DNA from: Hsuehochloa calcarea
Taxonomy: Eukaryota > Streptophyta > Magnoliopsida > Poales > Poaceae
Direction of reading: 5' to 3'
Length of the DNA: 64,000 nucleotides
NCBI GenBank assembly: GCA_036346395.1
Contig: CM070605.1
Coordinates: 3,844,001-3,908,000, forward strand
Part shown: positions 1 to 11,837 of the stretch, piece by piece
Layout: each line of letters begins with the position of its first letter
Numbering within the stretch: position 1 is the stretch's first letter
The notes under the pieces: generated by a model
Databases searched by the model: none
What the model saw: only the letters and a program-made list of their open reading frames with translations
What the model was told of the DNA's origin: nothing
Program-made: the position numbers and the translations under genes

Positions 1-588
1 TAGTCCGATCACCTCGTGTCTCGCCACGGCTTCATCTTGATGCCCTGTAGTCAACACAGACAGAAACACATCACATAGCATTGCACAATATCATAGCATC
101 AACATTTGTATAAGACTCAAACTCATACAAAATCAAAATCACAAAATAACCTTCTCTGCACAGTTCTGGACACAATCGGAAGTTCCGCACTTACCACAGC
201 GGAAGTTCCGATTTCGAATTATCCGCGCTTGTCGGGATTATCGGAACTTCGCTCTTACCATTGCGGAACTTCCGATCTCTAACATCCGTAAACCAGATTT
301 TCAAAACCGATTTTCATCTCGAGAGAACCTTAATATCGGTATTATCGGACACTCGCTACCCCTTGGCGGAAGTTCGATTTCCTTCACCGAACTCAAAACC
401 GGGAAAATCGAAGATCCTATTTCCAACATCGGTAGTTTCGATTTATGAACTTCCGCTCCATACAATGGTAGTTCCGATTTCCTGACTCGGCCAGAAGCAG
501 TCCAAGCAGAAAAACTCAACTCTCAATCTAATCAACACACTTGTCAAATACTCATCACTCAGTGGAGGACCTCTCACATGGTCTCTCA
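1..588 (-). repeat. Copia A 3' LTR, U3 part (runs off the window)
   Basis: On the minus strand this segment begins TGAGAGACC directly after a polypurine tract, as expected for the start of a 3' LTR. It contains a cluster of CGGAAGTTCCG-type palindromes at 177-187, 200-210 and 264-274 (the last with C in the centre), plus decayed copies down to about 476. The matching part of the 5' LTR is missing from the right-hand copy, so the assignment rests on the polypurine tract, the shared palindrome and the parallel layout in the solo LTR at 52172-54008. Confidence 0.55.
177..476. repeat. Palindrome cluster CGGAAGTTCCG (U3 of Copia A)
   Basis: Perfect 11-mer palindromes lie at 177-187 and 200-210 (23 bp apart), a CGGAACTTCCG variant at 264-274, and half or mutated copies near 242, 366, 446 and 466. 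The same 11-mer recurs at 8483-8493 and 8519-8529 in the other LTR of this element. Confidence 0.85.
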
Positions 589-598
589 ATCTCCCCTT
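589..598 (-). other. Polypurine tract of Copia A
   Basis: The minus strand reads TCAAGGGGAGAT immediately before the inferred 3' LTR start TGAGAG. This is the usual plus-strand primer position of an LTR element. Confidence 0.55.
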
Positions 599-2310
599 GA
601 TGAGTATATTGACAATACCGAAAAAGCATAAGATGAGTTTGAGTTTCAGTCAACCAAGGTCTAAACAAGAGTAGTTAAGCTCAAGACCAAGTTGACAAAG
701 AGAAAGACTTGAGATGAGATGAAAGAGCAATTTTCACACAAAACTCAAGGCTTTTCTCGAAGGCTTTTCTCACAAAATTCTCCCCTTTGGCAATAAAATC
801 ATCAATATGTAGAAAAGGGAGGAAAAGACTATATGATGTTCATTTTAAGCATTAGGAGCCATGTAGATTATCCAAAATGACTATTAGAGAATTACACCAA
901 GCCATAACACGGAAGAATGCTATCAAGATCATGACAATTGATGTAGAGAATAGCTAAGACAGAAAATCCATAATCGATTAATGATCCAATTCTTTAGCAA
1001 GTCAATTAAACCAAGATTGAAAGTCTAGCTAAAGGCATCCAAGGATGATACAAGCCATGTCAAATAATCTAAGTTGAACCAAGAAGACTCATCTTGAACA
1101 GTTTAGAGTGCTATCGGTTGAAGAAAGACTTATTTTATCCGAACTTGGTCTCTTCGATGATAAGCAATTTTAGCACATTTTCTTTTTACGAAGACTTTTA
1201 TGGTTTTATCTCGATAAAGCAAACTCTGGACTAGGTGCCATCCACAAGCGCCTCCTAAGCTTCAACCAATTTTCAAATCTTAGCCATGTGCTAGATCCCA
1301 AGCCTTATCGACCACTCCAAACAACAGACTTAAGGAGGTGATCTTAGGTCATCAAGGCTCCCCGAGTTCATGCCTAGTGCAATGGCAAGCGTCTCATGAG
1401 AAAGATTTGGTGAGATCAGTTTTTCGCACAAAAGGATCATTTTCTTTTGAAGTTTTAGACCGGTGATTAGAGATAAGTCAAATTTCTTAACAAGCGACAT
1501 AGCTTACTCAAAAGTTCAAAAGAGATTCAAAACTCAACTTAGCCTACTTGACATGGCGAAAATCATAAAAGGATAGCTTCAACAGATTAGTCTCAAGAGC
1601 TATCATGACAAGATTTTAATTCAAGTTTAGCATTTTTAATCACTTTAGCATGGCAAAGACTAAACTACACATAAAAAGTCATGATAGATCTAGCGGTTTA
1701 GCATAAATCATGGCAAGATGTAAAAAATGAAAGCAGATCATAAGGGATAATAAACAAGGCTCCATTTGATTATAATGCAATGCATGATGAAATGCACGAA
1801 AATCAGATTCCCTTGAATGAGATGCATCTTTTAATTGAGGTTGAGTTATGACAAAATTAAGAATGGAATAACCAAGATAACTCCCCCGAACCAAAAGAAC
1901 AAAAGCGAGAATCGATAAGAGAAAGCAGAAAAGCGGTCCTTTAGAGCATAGAAAATATAGAGAAAACTATCGCTCAGACATGTTCTTATCTACCCCATAT
2001 GATTCTAGGACTATCGGTGATCAACTCATACACTAAGGAGCAAACAACTTGTCCCTGTCTACCCAAGGGTGGCCCGACCCTGCTAGAACCTATAAGAAGT
2101 GAGTAAGCTCTACTTAGAGAGGAAGAGGCGACTAATAAGCGACATCCTAGAAGCACAAGACAAGAAATAGCATCAAAGCAATTTGGCAAGAGAAACACTC
2201 TAACCTATGCTAGAAGGACTTCGACCCGAAATATTAAAAGAAATGTAACCAGAAAGGAGTAATAGTATAATATAATATAATATAATATAATACAGTAGTA
2301 GCACAAAGCT
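599..2310 (-). other. Non-coding stretch between pol and 3' LTR of Copia A
   Basis: About 1.7 kb of A/T-rich sequence separates the end of RNase H from the polypurine tract. No reading frame here resembles a known domain. Long non-coding tails are common in large grass copia elements. I see no gene, tRNA or secondary insertion in it apart from a short TATAA microsatellite at 2266-2290. Confidence 0.5.
2266..2290. repeat. (TATAA)5 microsatellite
   Basis: Five consecutive TATAA units follow directly on the end of the RNase H remnant. Confidence 0.9.
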
Positions 2311-2319
2311 CCCCTCACA

Positions 2320-3890
2320 TGTGATCCGTAAGGACAAACCACTAAGCTCTCCCCAGAAATGGCAAGAGCATCCGGAGGCTTAGTGAAGATATCATAGCTG
2401 GTGCTCACTCTCCTGGCTGGAGCACAATATCACCCTTCTCTACATGGTCTCGAAGAAAGTGATATCGATATCAATATGCTTGGTCGAGAATGTTGCTTTG
2501 GGTTCTTGGCAATGCAAATCGTGGGCGTGTTATCACAAAAGAGTGGAGCGCGATCGATAGATAACCCAAAATCCTGCGGTCGAGACCATCAAAGCACTTG
2601 ACTACTGAGAATCGGCTGCGACAGCGTACTCGGCCTCTGCGGTGGGCTGCGCAACAGGATTGCTTCCTTGGCGACCGGGAGACAAGAGAAGTGCCAATGA
2701 ATTGGCAAGTGCGAAGTGCTCTTCCTATCTATCCTCTGACCCGACCAAAGTGCGCATCGGAGAAGGCTCTAAGAGATAGACAAGAAGAGGAAGAGTACGG
2801 ATGCCATAGTCAATGGTAGCTCGAAGGTACGAAAGATCGTTTCACCGCTTTGACGATGAGATCTGCGAGGAGAAGCTCAAAGCGAGCACAAAGACACACG
2901 AAAAATGTATGTCCGGTCTCGAGGCGTGAGGTACAAAGAGAGCCAATCATGCTCTGAACTCCTTTTGGTCAGCGAGTTCGCCGTCTTCATCGGATCGAGC
3001 AGTTTGTAGATGCCATTGGGTTGATCTTGGCTTTCCATCATTCATGTCGAAGCGGCAGGAGGTCTCGAGTGTATTTGCCTTGATGAAGAAAGGTACCCTC
3101 GAGTCTGTTTGATTTGGAAGCCAAGGAAGAAGCTCAACTCGCCCATCATGCTCATTTCAAACTCAGAGCTCATGACATCGGAAAATTGGGAAGCGAGCAT
3201 GCGAGGAGCCGCCAAAGATAATGTCATCCACGTAGATCTGGATGACGGAAGATCGGTGCCAAGGCGGCGAATGAACAAGGTCTTGTCAATTTTACCCATC
3301 TCAAAACCATGGCTCGTGAGATAGGACTTAAGCCTTTCATACCAAGCTCGGGAGCTGCTTGAGTCCATACAAAGCTTTGGAAAGCTTGTAGACATGGTTA
3401 GGGTATTTGGGGTTCTCGAAACCGGAGGTCATCGACATAGACTTCTTCCTCAATAAGGCCATTGAGGAAGGCACTCTTGACATCCATCTGGTAAAGCTTG
3501 AAACCCTTAGAAGCTGCAAAGGCAAGCGAGATTCTAATGGCTTCAAGTCTAGCTCTGAGGGCAAAGGTCTCTTGAAATCTAGACCCTCAACTTGAGAGTA
3601 CCCTGAGCTACCAGCCTAGCCTTGTTTGAATGACTAACCCATCTTCACTTTGCTTGTTCTTGAACACCCATTTGGTCCCAATGATATTGTGACCTTGAGG
3701 GGCTCAACAAGGGACGGACCTTGTTTCTTTCAAAATTTTCCAACTCCTCATGCATAGCGTTTGTCCAAGACTCGTCGGATAGAGCATGACAAATATCTTT
3801 AGGCTCAAATGAGGCGATGAAGCGAGAATGGAGCGAGAAAAGAGACAAGCCGACTTTGGAGCGTGTGACACGCTCAAGAGGTCTCAATTA
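2320..3890 (-). pseudogene. Copia A reverse transcriptase and RNase H remnant
   Basis: Minus-strand fragments in changing frames show the copia RT-RH region. The segment at 3645-3887 has ESWTNAMHEELENFERN, typical of the RT start. The segment at 3337-3564 contains KLSKALYGLKQ. The segment at 3042-3395 has the KLCMDSSSSRAWYERL and SFFLGFQIKQT motifs. Further left, RNase H is recognisable from a STAEAEY-like stretch near 2620-2650 and the closing DIFTKP near 2390. In an intact element this enzyme copies RNA into DNA in virus-like particles. At least four frame changes separate these pieces, so it is a pseudogene. Confidence 0.8.
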
Positions 3891-3999
3891 TCTGCTCTGA
3901 AGGATGGTCCTTTTGAATGTGTCTTGGAGGTCCAGGTGAGATGAAGAAGTGGCCTCTACCTCATTAGCGGATGAGATAGGAGCAGAGCCACTAGCTTGG

Positions 4000-5500
4000 A
4001 AGAAGCGAAGGTAAGGGTGATCTCCTCGAGTGCGGTGGAAGAGGGCACCTCAAGAGGAGGAGAAGGAAGCTGGATCGGGTAGACAACCCTCATCTCCATC
4101 CTCCTCATCATCCACAAAGATGGACTCGATGCTCTAGGAACACGAGATATCAGGCCTAGTCCCGGGTGGCCTCATCAAAGGTCACCTCACGAGTCTCTAA
4201 CAATTTACTAGACTCGATTCCGGACTCTATAGGCACGAGAAGAAGTCGAGTAACCGGAAAGATCCCATCACAAGATCGTGACTCGAACTTATCTAGGTTC
4301 CCGGACTTGAGAATAAAACACTTGCAACCAAACACACGAAAATGCGAGAGGCTGGGTTTCGCCCATATCTCAACTCATAAGAAGTGCGATGCAAGAGTGC
4401 AGAAGAAAAACTCTGTTAGAAACATGACAAGCGGTAGCAATTGCCTCACCCAAAACTTCCTAGGTGTAGAGTACTCATCAAGCATAGTCTGGCCATCTCG
4501 ACCAAGGTGCAGTTCTTCCTCTCCACAACGCCATTTTGTTGGGGGCGTATGGAGGCAGGCGGTGCTCTACACTGTCTCACCACAAAAACTCTCAAAGTAG
4601 GAATTCTTGAACTCGGTGCCATTATCGGTCTGGTGCTCGTAATGCACCGGAGCTCAGCGAAAGCCTACTAAAAGACCACGAAAAGAGTAAGCGTCTCATC
4701 CTTCGAGGCTAAGAAAACACCCAAGAATACCTCGAGAAGTCATCGACCACGACAAGTACGTACCACTTCCCTCCTCTCGATTGCACTCTAGTGGTCCCCT
4801 CGTGTCCATATGGAGCGATTGACACAGTGCATCTGTCATAGTCCTTTATCGGAGGATGTGAAGCGGCAACCATTTTGCCGTCTTGCGGCAAGGAGCACAA
4901 ACAAGATCCTTGACCATTTTGAGTTTGGCAAACCACGAATGAGATCGTGGCGCTAACTCGGGTCGGATGATCAAATCCTATATGACCAAGTCTCCTATGC
5001 GAGAAAGTCAAATCACGGGATTGAAGCTACTAAACACGAGAGGATCACGGAAGACTCGGAAAAATCAGCACGAAAGATCCCCCATATCGAGAAATCCATA
5101 AACTAGACTACAGAAGAATCAAGAATTTTGCAATTGTTTTCTTAAAGCTCACCTCATAACCGTCATCGGTGGTGAGAGGATGAAAGCGATTATCTGCGGC
5201 TTACTTACTAAGGCAACATCTTTCAAAATAAAAGAATTATTAATGCTCACTTTACCTTTAGCGATGGCGCGCCCAAATGAAGCATCTCCAAAAGTGATCG
5301 TCTCATCACCGGAGCGGGCTAGGGAAGAAAACCAACGAGACTCACGGTCATATGGCGTGAACACCGAGTCTACAATCCGGACCTTTTCCTTCGGCCGTGA
5401 CCACGAGTCAAGCAGTAAAGTCTCGATCTTGGGGTGAATCAGCGGTGATTTTGGCACCCAATCTTGAGTAACACGAGCAGATGAAGTAGTCAAGCAAGAC
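4000..5500 (-). pseudogene. Copia A protease and integrase remnant
   Basis: The fragment 4709-5011 carries RRLGHIGFDH (the GAG-pre-integrase motif with its zinc-binding histidine) and VLVVVDDFSRYSWVF, the integrase core around its first catalytic Asp. The fragment 5149-5493 resembles the aspartic-protease region, with DSWSR in place of the usual D-S-G active site and the following F-FSSL and F-ILKDVALV motifs. Further left, 4000-4700 holds low-quality integrase C-terminal sequence. Loss of the active-site context and repeated frame changes make it non-functional. Confidence 0.7.
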
Positions 5501-5639
5501 CGACCTCTATCTACCCTCGCTCTCTGTCACTCAACAAGTCAAAATATCTCGACTGTTCTTTGGATCCATTGCTATGGAAGAGCGAGTCGAAGTGCGATAA
5601 CATCTTGATCTCGCCATGAGTAGCTATCTCGAAAGGAAA

Positions 5640-8222
5640 AGCGAGATCTACCCTCGGGATGGAGAGGTTACAACCAGAGGAGCATGAGGGCGAAAATCGA
5701 AAACTTCGGAAAAACCAAGTCCTCGATCTTGCCTAAAACATCGGATGGAACAAACTTAGAACTCGTGTTGGTCTTAGGTGCACTCAAGATCAGGGTGACC
5801 ACGAATGTGCCTAAGAGACTCAACACAATCTCTTGCGATCTTGGCGCTGAAGCAATGATCAACTAAATGTCCATCTTTACGGATGAAGGTGCAATGATAC
5901 TTCGCCTTACGAGGGGCGAAGCTAGGTGGAATCACCTTCTTCGTCGAAATCCTTTGAACAAAACCCGCCGACTTAAAATTGACTTTCTCGATCCTGGGCT
6001 TAGTTTTGATCACACAGTGCTATGGTTTTGAGCACGGCGGTGGATGCTTCCTCATATCCTCACGGATATCATATCCTAGACCACGATTAAATCTGCAAAT
6101 TTTAGATTTGTCTAGAATGAGATTGAGCTTCTTCTTGCCTCCTACAAACCTCTCGATAGTGTTCATAAGATCCGACTCCCGAAAGAGAGGTGCAAGAAGA
6201 AGCGGGGAAGAAGGGACGTGAGAAGGTAAGGGAGCGAGAAGAAGAACAAACAACGGAGGAAAGATTGGCTTGTGCACGCACGGTAGACTTTGAGGGCAGT
6301 CCCTCTTGCTAGCGATTGGTTCACGTTGCTAGGCGTCTCTACCAAACCCTTAGACTTCTTCCCGGCACACACAATACAAGCGGATGATTATGTCTCTAGA
6401 AGGTCCTTAGTTAGCTTCACACATTTTTCATCCAAAGCAACCAAATCACATTTTAGTTTATTACAATGATTGCATGGTGAGCTAACAAGGTCCTTAGAAG
6501 CATCTTGAGCCAATTTATTCTTGTGATCAATCATTTCTTGGCTGCTTGAATCTGATTCTAGTTATTGATTAACTTAGGACAGTTTAAACAAGAAACAATA
6601 GGCTCTAGTAGCGCGACTTGAAATTGACAATTTTGTGATCCGCCTGCTTTAGGTTCATCTTGAGATTATTACAATTTTCACAAGTTTGAGCGGATCAAGC
6701 AACATGGTATAAAGACCTCTAAGCGAATTGTCCTTAACCTCACATGAGGTGCAAGCGATAGCCTCAACAGTAGTGGATGAAAGAGGTGCTACCCTACTCA
6801 TCTCTAATTGACAAGAAGGCTAATGTTCTCTACCTTAATCATGTCAAGTTCGGAGGACACACTATCATGTAAGGTCCTTAGTTTTCCATATCATCAATCA
6901 AAGCACAACATGTGTCACATTCATCACGGGAGGGAGCGGATGTAAGTAAAGTAAGCTCCGTGATAGTCTAGCTACTTCCTTCTCCAACCCAAAGACACTT
7001 AGCCCTAGACTTAGCATGGAATCTACCTAGCTTAAGAAAAGCATCATTAAGGTGGTCATAAGTGGGACTAACCTCATCGAGTCGAGTCTGACTCATTGTC
7101 GCTCGATTCGCCCGAGGGCCATGAAGCACATCTTGGGAGAAGTTGCCGTCGTCCTTGGGATCATGATCGTCCTTCCCATCATCGTCCTCCACCCCTCCAC
7201 CTCGTTGGTGTCCGGTTCGTCGAGGCGGTGAGGACGCGATGGAGCAACTTCTTTGCCTTCCCAAAGTTGCGGAACTTCTTCTTGCCTTGGTCAGTCTTTG
7301 AGGGCTTCGTGTTGCGGTTCTTGTCGATGTAGTCGTTCTTGCTCGGACCGCTATAGTCACCTTTGCCCTTCCCAAGCTTGGGACGGTTTGCTCGGATGTG
7401 GTTGGGGCCACCACACTCGAAACAAATCACAGGACCTCCTCTTTTCCATCCCTCCTCCTCTTGTAAGCATGGGAAAACTTCCGAGCTAGGAGGGCTAGTT
7501 TGTTCATCCTCAAGTGCTCTAAGCGATCATCGGTTATGTCACGAGAGAGCGACTAGGGAGAACCCACGTGTCGACTCGAAGAAGATCCGGAAGTGGGATC
7601 GTTGACTAAAGCCATCATTGTGACTTCGACCTTCGAGAGACAATGTCAATCTCGTGAGTCTTGAGGCGAGTAAAGCGCATCAAGAGTCGTGGTCGAGAGG
7701 TCCGTGCTATCTTTGATGGTAGTCACTTTCATCTCCCAAACACGAAGATCAAGTGCGAAAGCATCATCGGCGTTATCAGAGTCGGGGTATGTAAGACCGA
7801 CCGCTCGGAGGTTGCTCAAAATCTTGTGAAAGCGAAAAGCACTCGTCAAGAGATTGACCGACAAGCATCTCAAATTCTTGTATTCACGCTTGAGGCTGGT
7901 CTTGTCGAACCGTCTTAATCGGGTAGTGCCCTCATGGTATGCATCGAGGGTCACCGGATGTCGTAAGCGTAAATCAAATAAGAAATACGATCAAACTCAT
8001 ACGCTCAAACCCTGAATGATTATGTTCCTTGCCTTAGCATTTGCCTCAACATCGGCCATGTTTCCCGCATTGATGTTTTCATCGGCGAGAACAACAAATC
8101 GACCTTCACCTTTCTCGGATGGCATACCCCGAGCACGGATGTAAGTTTCCATTCGGCTCTTCCGAAGGGTAATCCGGACCATCAAAAACTGGAGGCTTGG
8201 TGGAATACTTGTCCGTTGCCAT
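5640..8222 (-). pseudogene. Copia A gag remnant
   Basis: The likely start is the minus-strand ATG at 8222, which reads MATDKYSTKPPVFDG, like copia gag starts (PPxFDG). It lies 42 bp downstream of the primer-binding site. A zinc knuckle at about 7385-7430 reads CFECGGPNHIRANR, so the fourth metal ligand is Arg instead of Cys. The segment at 5774-6013 reads KAKYHCTFIRKDGHLVDHC, resembling a second zinc-finger-like block. Many stops and frame changes are present. In an intact element this would be the nucleocapsid/capsid protein. Confidence 0.65.
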
Positions 8223-8263
8223 GGCTCAACCGACCGGGTAAAGATCTATAAAGAAGAGCTAAC

Positions 8264-8276
8264 CGGCTCGATACCA
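8264..8276 (-). other. Primer-binding site of Copia A (initiator Met tRNA type)
   Basis: The minus strand reads TGGTATCGAGCCG two bases after the LTR end. The plant initiator-methionine site is TGGTATCAGAGCC. The match is exact apart from one missing A. Confidence 0.75.
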
Positions 8277-8278
8277 AT

Positions 8279-9255
8279 TGAAGGACCGAAATGGCAACAG
8301 AGGGGGTGAATGGTGCCTTAAAATTAAGAACTCCCTTTCTTGTATTTAAATAAGATCTACAAACCTCTCAAGAAGAGTAAAACAAAATCGAGAACTAATC
8401 ATAAGTTCGATGCATTACATCAAATATCGGACGTTAGATTTTACGGTGGTACTTCCGCACTCCGGTAGTTCGGAATCGGTCACGGAAGTTCCGCGCAGAG
8501 TAATTCGCTATGGACAATCGGAAGTTCCGATTGTCCTGACCGAAGAACAGTGCGCTCGGGTTTCTTTTCAAAAATCCAAAAAACTAAATCTTGAATGCTC
8601 TTCTCTGGTCAAGTTTCACAGGACATCATCCCAAACACCATCTTGACCTCATGGAGAAGAATTGCAAACAAAGATTCAATGATCAAGCCAAGAACGGATT
8701 TCTTGAAGAAAGGGCAAAAAAGACCAAAACCAATGATAAGCGAGATTCTCAGATTCTTAGCTCATGAAACTTTGAGGATGTAATAGCAATATCAAAACGA
8801 CTCTAGATATCAAGTTTCTTGCTATTTCTTAAGACGAATCAAAAGATATGTCAAAACCCTAGATATTCAACATGAAACAGAGAGAGGAAGAGTTGCAAAG
8901 TCAAATAATCAAAACCTCGAGATTTCATTGGATTGAAACACGATTCTGAGGTAAAGCAAAGAGGAATGATTACAAAAGATTTGATTCATACTCTCCTCTC
9001 AACAAGCTCTCAAAAAAGGCAAAACAAATCCTTTTCTAGAGCTAACCCTAATTTTCTCTCAAAAGTCTAACCCTAACTCGGGGTTCTCCCTATTTATAGC
9101 CTTTGCTAATGGGCCTCCAACCCATTAAGCCCGCTACACCGAACGGAACCGCCTCCACTTTTGCCGCTTTGCGAAAAGACCCTTTCGCCCCTTGCGCACC
9201 TTCTAGAAGCCTCCGTACACCTTCTGTCCCTGACACGCAACCACCTCAAGATTCA
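8279..9255 (-). repeat. Copia A 5' LTR, truncated in U3
   Basis: In element sense it ends ...GGTCCTTCA two bases before the primer-binding site and contains the grass-copia phrase ATTCACCCCCTCT. A TATA box lies at 9090-9099 and the palindrome CGGAAGTTCCG at 8483 and 8519. Sequence right of about 9256 reads as Gypsy B pol, so the LTR stops only about 165 bp upstream of the TATA box. The 1.84-kb LTR at 52172-54008 extends about 900 bp beyond its TATA box. I infer that this LTR lost its U3 start. Confidence 0.65.
9090..9099 (-). promoter_or_regulatory. TATA box of the Copia A LTR
   Basis: The minus strand reads CTATAAATAG inside the LTR, in the position expected for the element promoter. Confidence 0.65.
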
Positions 9256-11800
9256 CGCCGTCTTGACACATCCGAGCCGTTCGACCTCAACCCTTTTGGT
9301 ACCGTAGATCGGGAAGAAGCCATCCGAGCAAGTTGGTCACATAGCGAGAAATTATCCTTTCGAGGATGAATTGTACCTCGAAACCTAAAAATGCTTTTCT
9401 AGCTTGCGAACTTCCGATAAGTATTGAGACATTGTCGAGCTAGAGCACCGTACTCTTTCCGACTTGATTCACGACTAGTTGAGTCTCCTCTCACGAGTAG
9501 TCGGTAATTGAGAGTGCTTTCGCACTCGTATGCCGCCTAGCAAACCTTCGTTACTCGCCACATTATTAGTGGCCCGAAAGTTTAATTGTATGGCATACTT
9601 TAAGGTTTCTCCGGTAGGAGATACCGGACCACCTCAATTCTCGAGCCACTTAAAGTAAGTGACCGTGGAGGAAGTACATCATCCACCGGTCGTGGGAATC
9701 GTCTTCGGGATCTGAGCAGTTCAGATTTGTCCATTCGGCGACAAAGTCCGCCAAGATCTAGGATTTTATGGCCGTTCGGGACACGAAATGGAGGTCGAAC
9801 TCCCAAGTTCGGTGACCATTTTGCCATGCGTCCATTGTTTCCTTATTATGGAGGATTGCTCCCAAAGGAAACTCGGACAGCCTGACTATTTTGTGCGCTG
9901 AAAATAATGCCATGATTTCCTCGAAGACATGAGGAGGGCATATAGAAGTTTTGGACACGAGGGTAGCGCTCCTTAGGCCCGTGTAAAACTTCGCTAACGT
10001 AGTAAACCGGTCGTTATGCGTTTTCGCGTTCTCGACTAATCTGCGCTTCTTTGCTGTGGCGTGGCGACTAGGTAAATTAAGGCGTCTCTTACGGCTTTGG
10101 AGAAACGAGCAGGAGCACTCGAAGATACCTCTTGACATCCTCAAAGGCGCGTTTGCCTCGTTCGACCACTCAAAACCTTCATGTCTCCCGAGAAGTTTAA
10201 AGAAAGGTAGTCCTTTTCTCCTAGTCGTGCGATGAAACGACTTAAAGCCGCCATGCACCCAGTGAGTTTTGGACTTCCTTTTTGTGTTTGGAGGGCGCAT
10301 CGGAGGATGGCCTTTATTTTTCGAGATTTGCTTGATTCCTCGTTCGGATACTAGGAATCCAAGCAATTTTCTGAAGAAATTCCAAACACACTTCTCTGGA
10401 TTGAGTTTTAAGCGGTGCTTTCGAGGTTGTCGAATGTTTCTTGTAGGTCGCTGATATGATTAAGTCTCTTAATGCTTTTTACGACTAGATCATCAACATA
10501 GGCTTCCAAATTCGGCCTAATTGAGATGAAAAAGTCGATTGCATTAGGCGTTGAAAAGAAGCAAGGCATTCTTTAGACCAAATGGCATTTTGACATAGCA
10601 AAAGGTACCAAATGGAGTAATGAATGCGGTCTTTTCTTCATCGTTTAAACACATATTGATCGGTGGTATCCGAATATGCATCTAAAAACTTAATATCTCA
10701 CAACTGCGATAGAATCAACGGTGATCGTCACGAGGTAAAGGAAATCATCTTTTGGACAAGCTTTATTAAGATCATAAAGTCCACGCACATACGCCATTTG
10801 CCGTTTGACTTTTTGACCATTACGAGGTTATCCAACCACTCGGGTGGTTGACTTCTCTTATAAAGCACGCTTTAAGTAGCTTATCAACTCGATTTAATAG
10901 CATCTCGTCGATCGAGGGCAAATCTCCGTAATTTTTGTTTCTGGTACTTTATCGGTAGTAAAGCTAGCACGTGCTCGATCACCTCCTGGGGACTCGGGCA
11001 TGTCGGATGTTTGCCACGCAAAGACATCTGCGTTAGCTCGGAGGAAGGTAATGAGGCGTCTTCCTATTTGGGGTGGAAGTCTCCCGATGCGAGCGATCTT
11101 TGAGGGCTCTTTGCGTCGGAGGAATCTCTTTGACTTGGTCGTTCGACTTTGGTGCGACTTTAGGCTTCGACTTGCTAGTCGAAGGTGACTTTCATCTCGA
11201 GTTGGTATTTGACCAACCATCTCGAGGATCGACGATCGTGACTATCGCCATCTTTTGTCACCTTGAATGGTGATCACTCCTTTGGGACTGGCATCTTAAG
11301 ACATTGATACCGTAATGAGTAGCCATTAAGAATTTTGCCAAAGTTGGTCGTCCGAGTATGGCGTTATATCCGTATCGAAATCGACCACATCAAAGGAGAC
11401 TTTCTCGTCTAAAATTACTTGGTGAGCCAAATGTTAAAGGAAGAGAAACTTGGCCAATAGGTTTGGTGAAGACCGATGCGATTCCATGAAAGGAGTATCG
11501 TCGCCTTACCTTTGTCTGGTACTTGCATCTCGTCCGGGGCATTAGTAAATAATATGTTCAAAGAAGCGCCACCATCAACCAACACTCGATTGACCCGACA
11601 GTTGTTGATGGTGGGTTCACCCTAATCGGATATCGACTGATCGACTCGTAGTGATTGGGCGATCATCCTTCTCAAAAGAGATGGTAACTTCCGACCACTT
11701 GGTAATTTATTGTGAGAGGAGTATGTATAGAATTTACCTCTCGTCCGTGACTTTAAGTTGTCGTTTGGAGTCGTATCGATGATCCTCCGTAGATGTGCTC
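9256..11800 (-). pseudogene. Gypsy B pol remnant (protease, RT, RNase H)
   Basis: The protease motif RVLVDGGASLNILF can be read at about 11560-11600. The RT N-terminal motif ANADVFAWQTSDMP is at about 11000-11090. The catalytic YVDD box is at 10489-10500 (AYVDDLVVKS). The frame at 9758-10366 starts LGFLVSERGI and ends EFDLHF-SRTAIKS, the connection and first RNase H region. A second RNase H-like domain reads KYAIQLNFRATNNVA at about 9550-9600 and continues to RKDNFSLCDQLARMASS near 9330. No integrase is present. Several in-frame stops and frame changes mark it as dead. Confidence 0.8.
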
Positions 11801-11837
11801 AACGGTATGTTGCGGATCTTGGAGCGACATCTCCTCA

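Larger units (their letters stand above)
1..9255 (-). mobile_element. Copia retrotransposon A, degenerate
   Basis: A Ty1/copia element lies on the minus strand and its left end is outside the window. Read in its own sense, from right to left, it has a 5' LTR (8279-9255), a primer-binding site (8264-8276), gag, protease, integrase, reverse transcriptase, RNase H, a long non-coding tail, a polypurine tract (589-598) and the start of the 3' LTR (1-588). The order gag-PR-INT-RT-RH is diagnostic of copia. Every domain is broken by stops and frameshifts, so the copy cannot encode its own proteins. Its right end abuts pol of Gypsy B, which suggests insertion into B followed by truncation of the 5' LTR. 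Confidence 0.8.
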
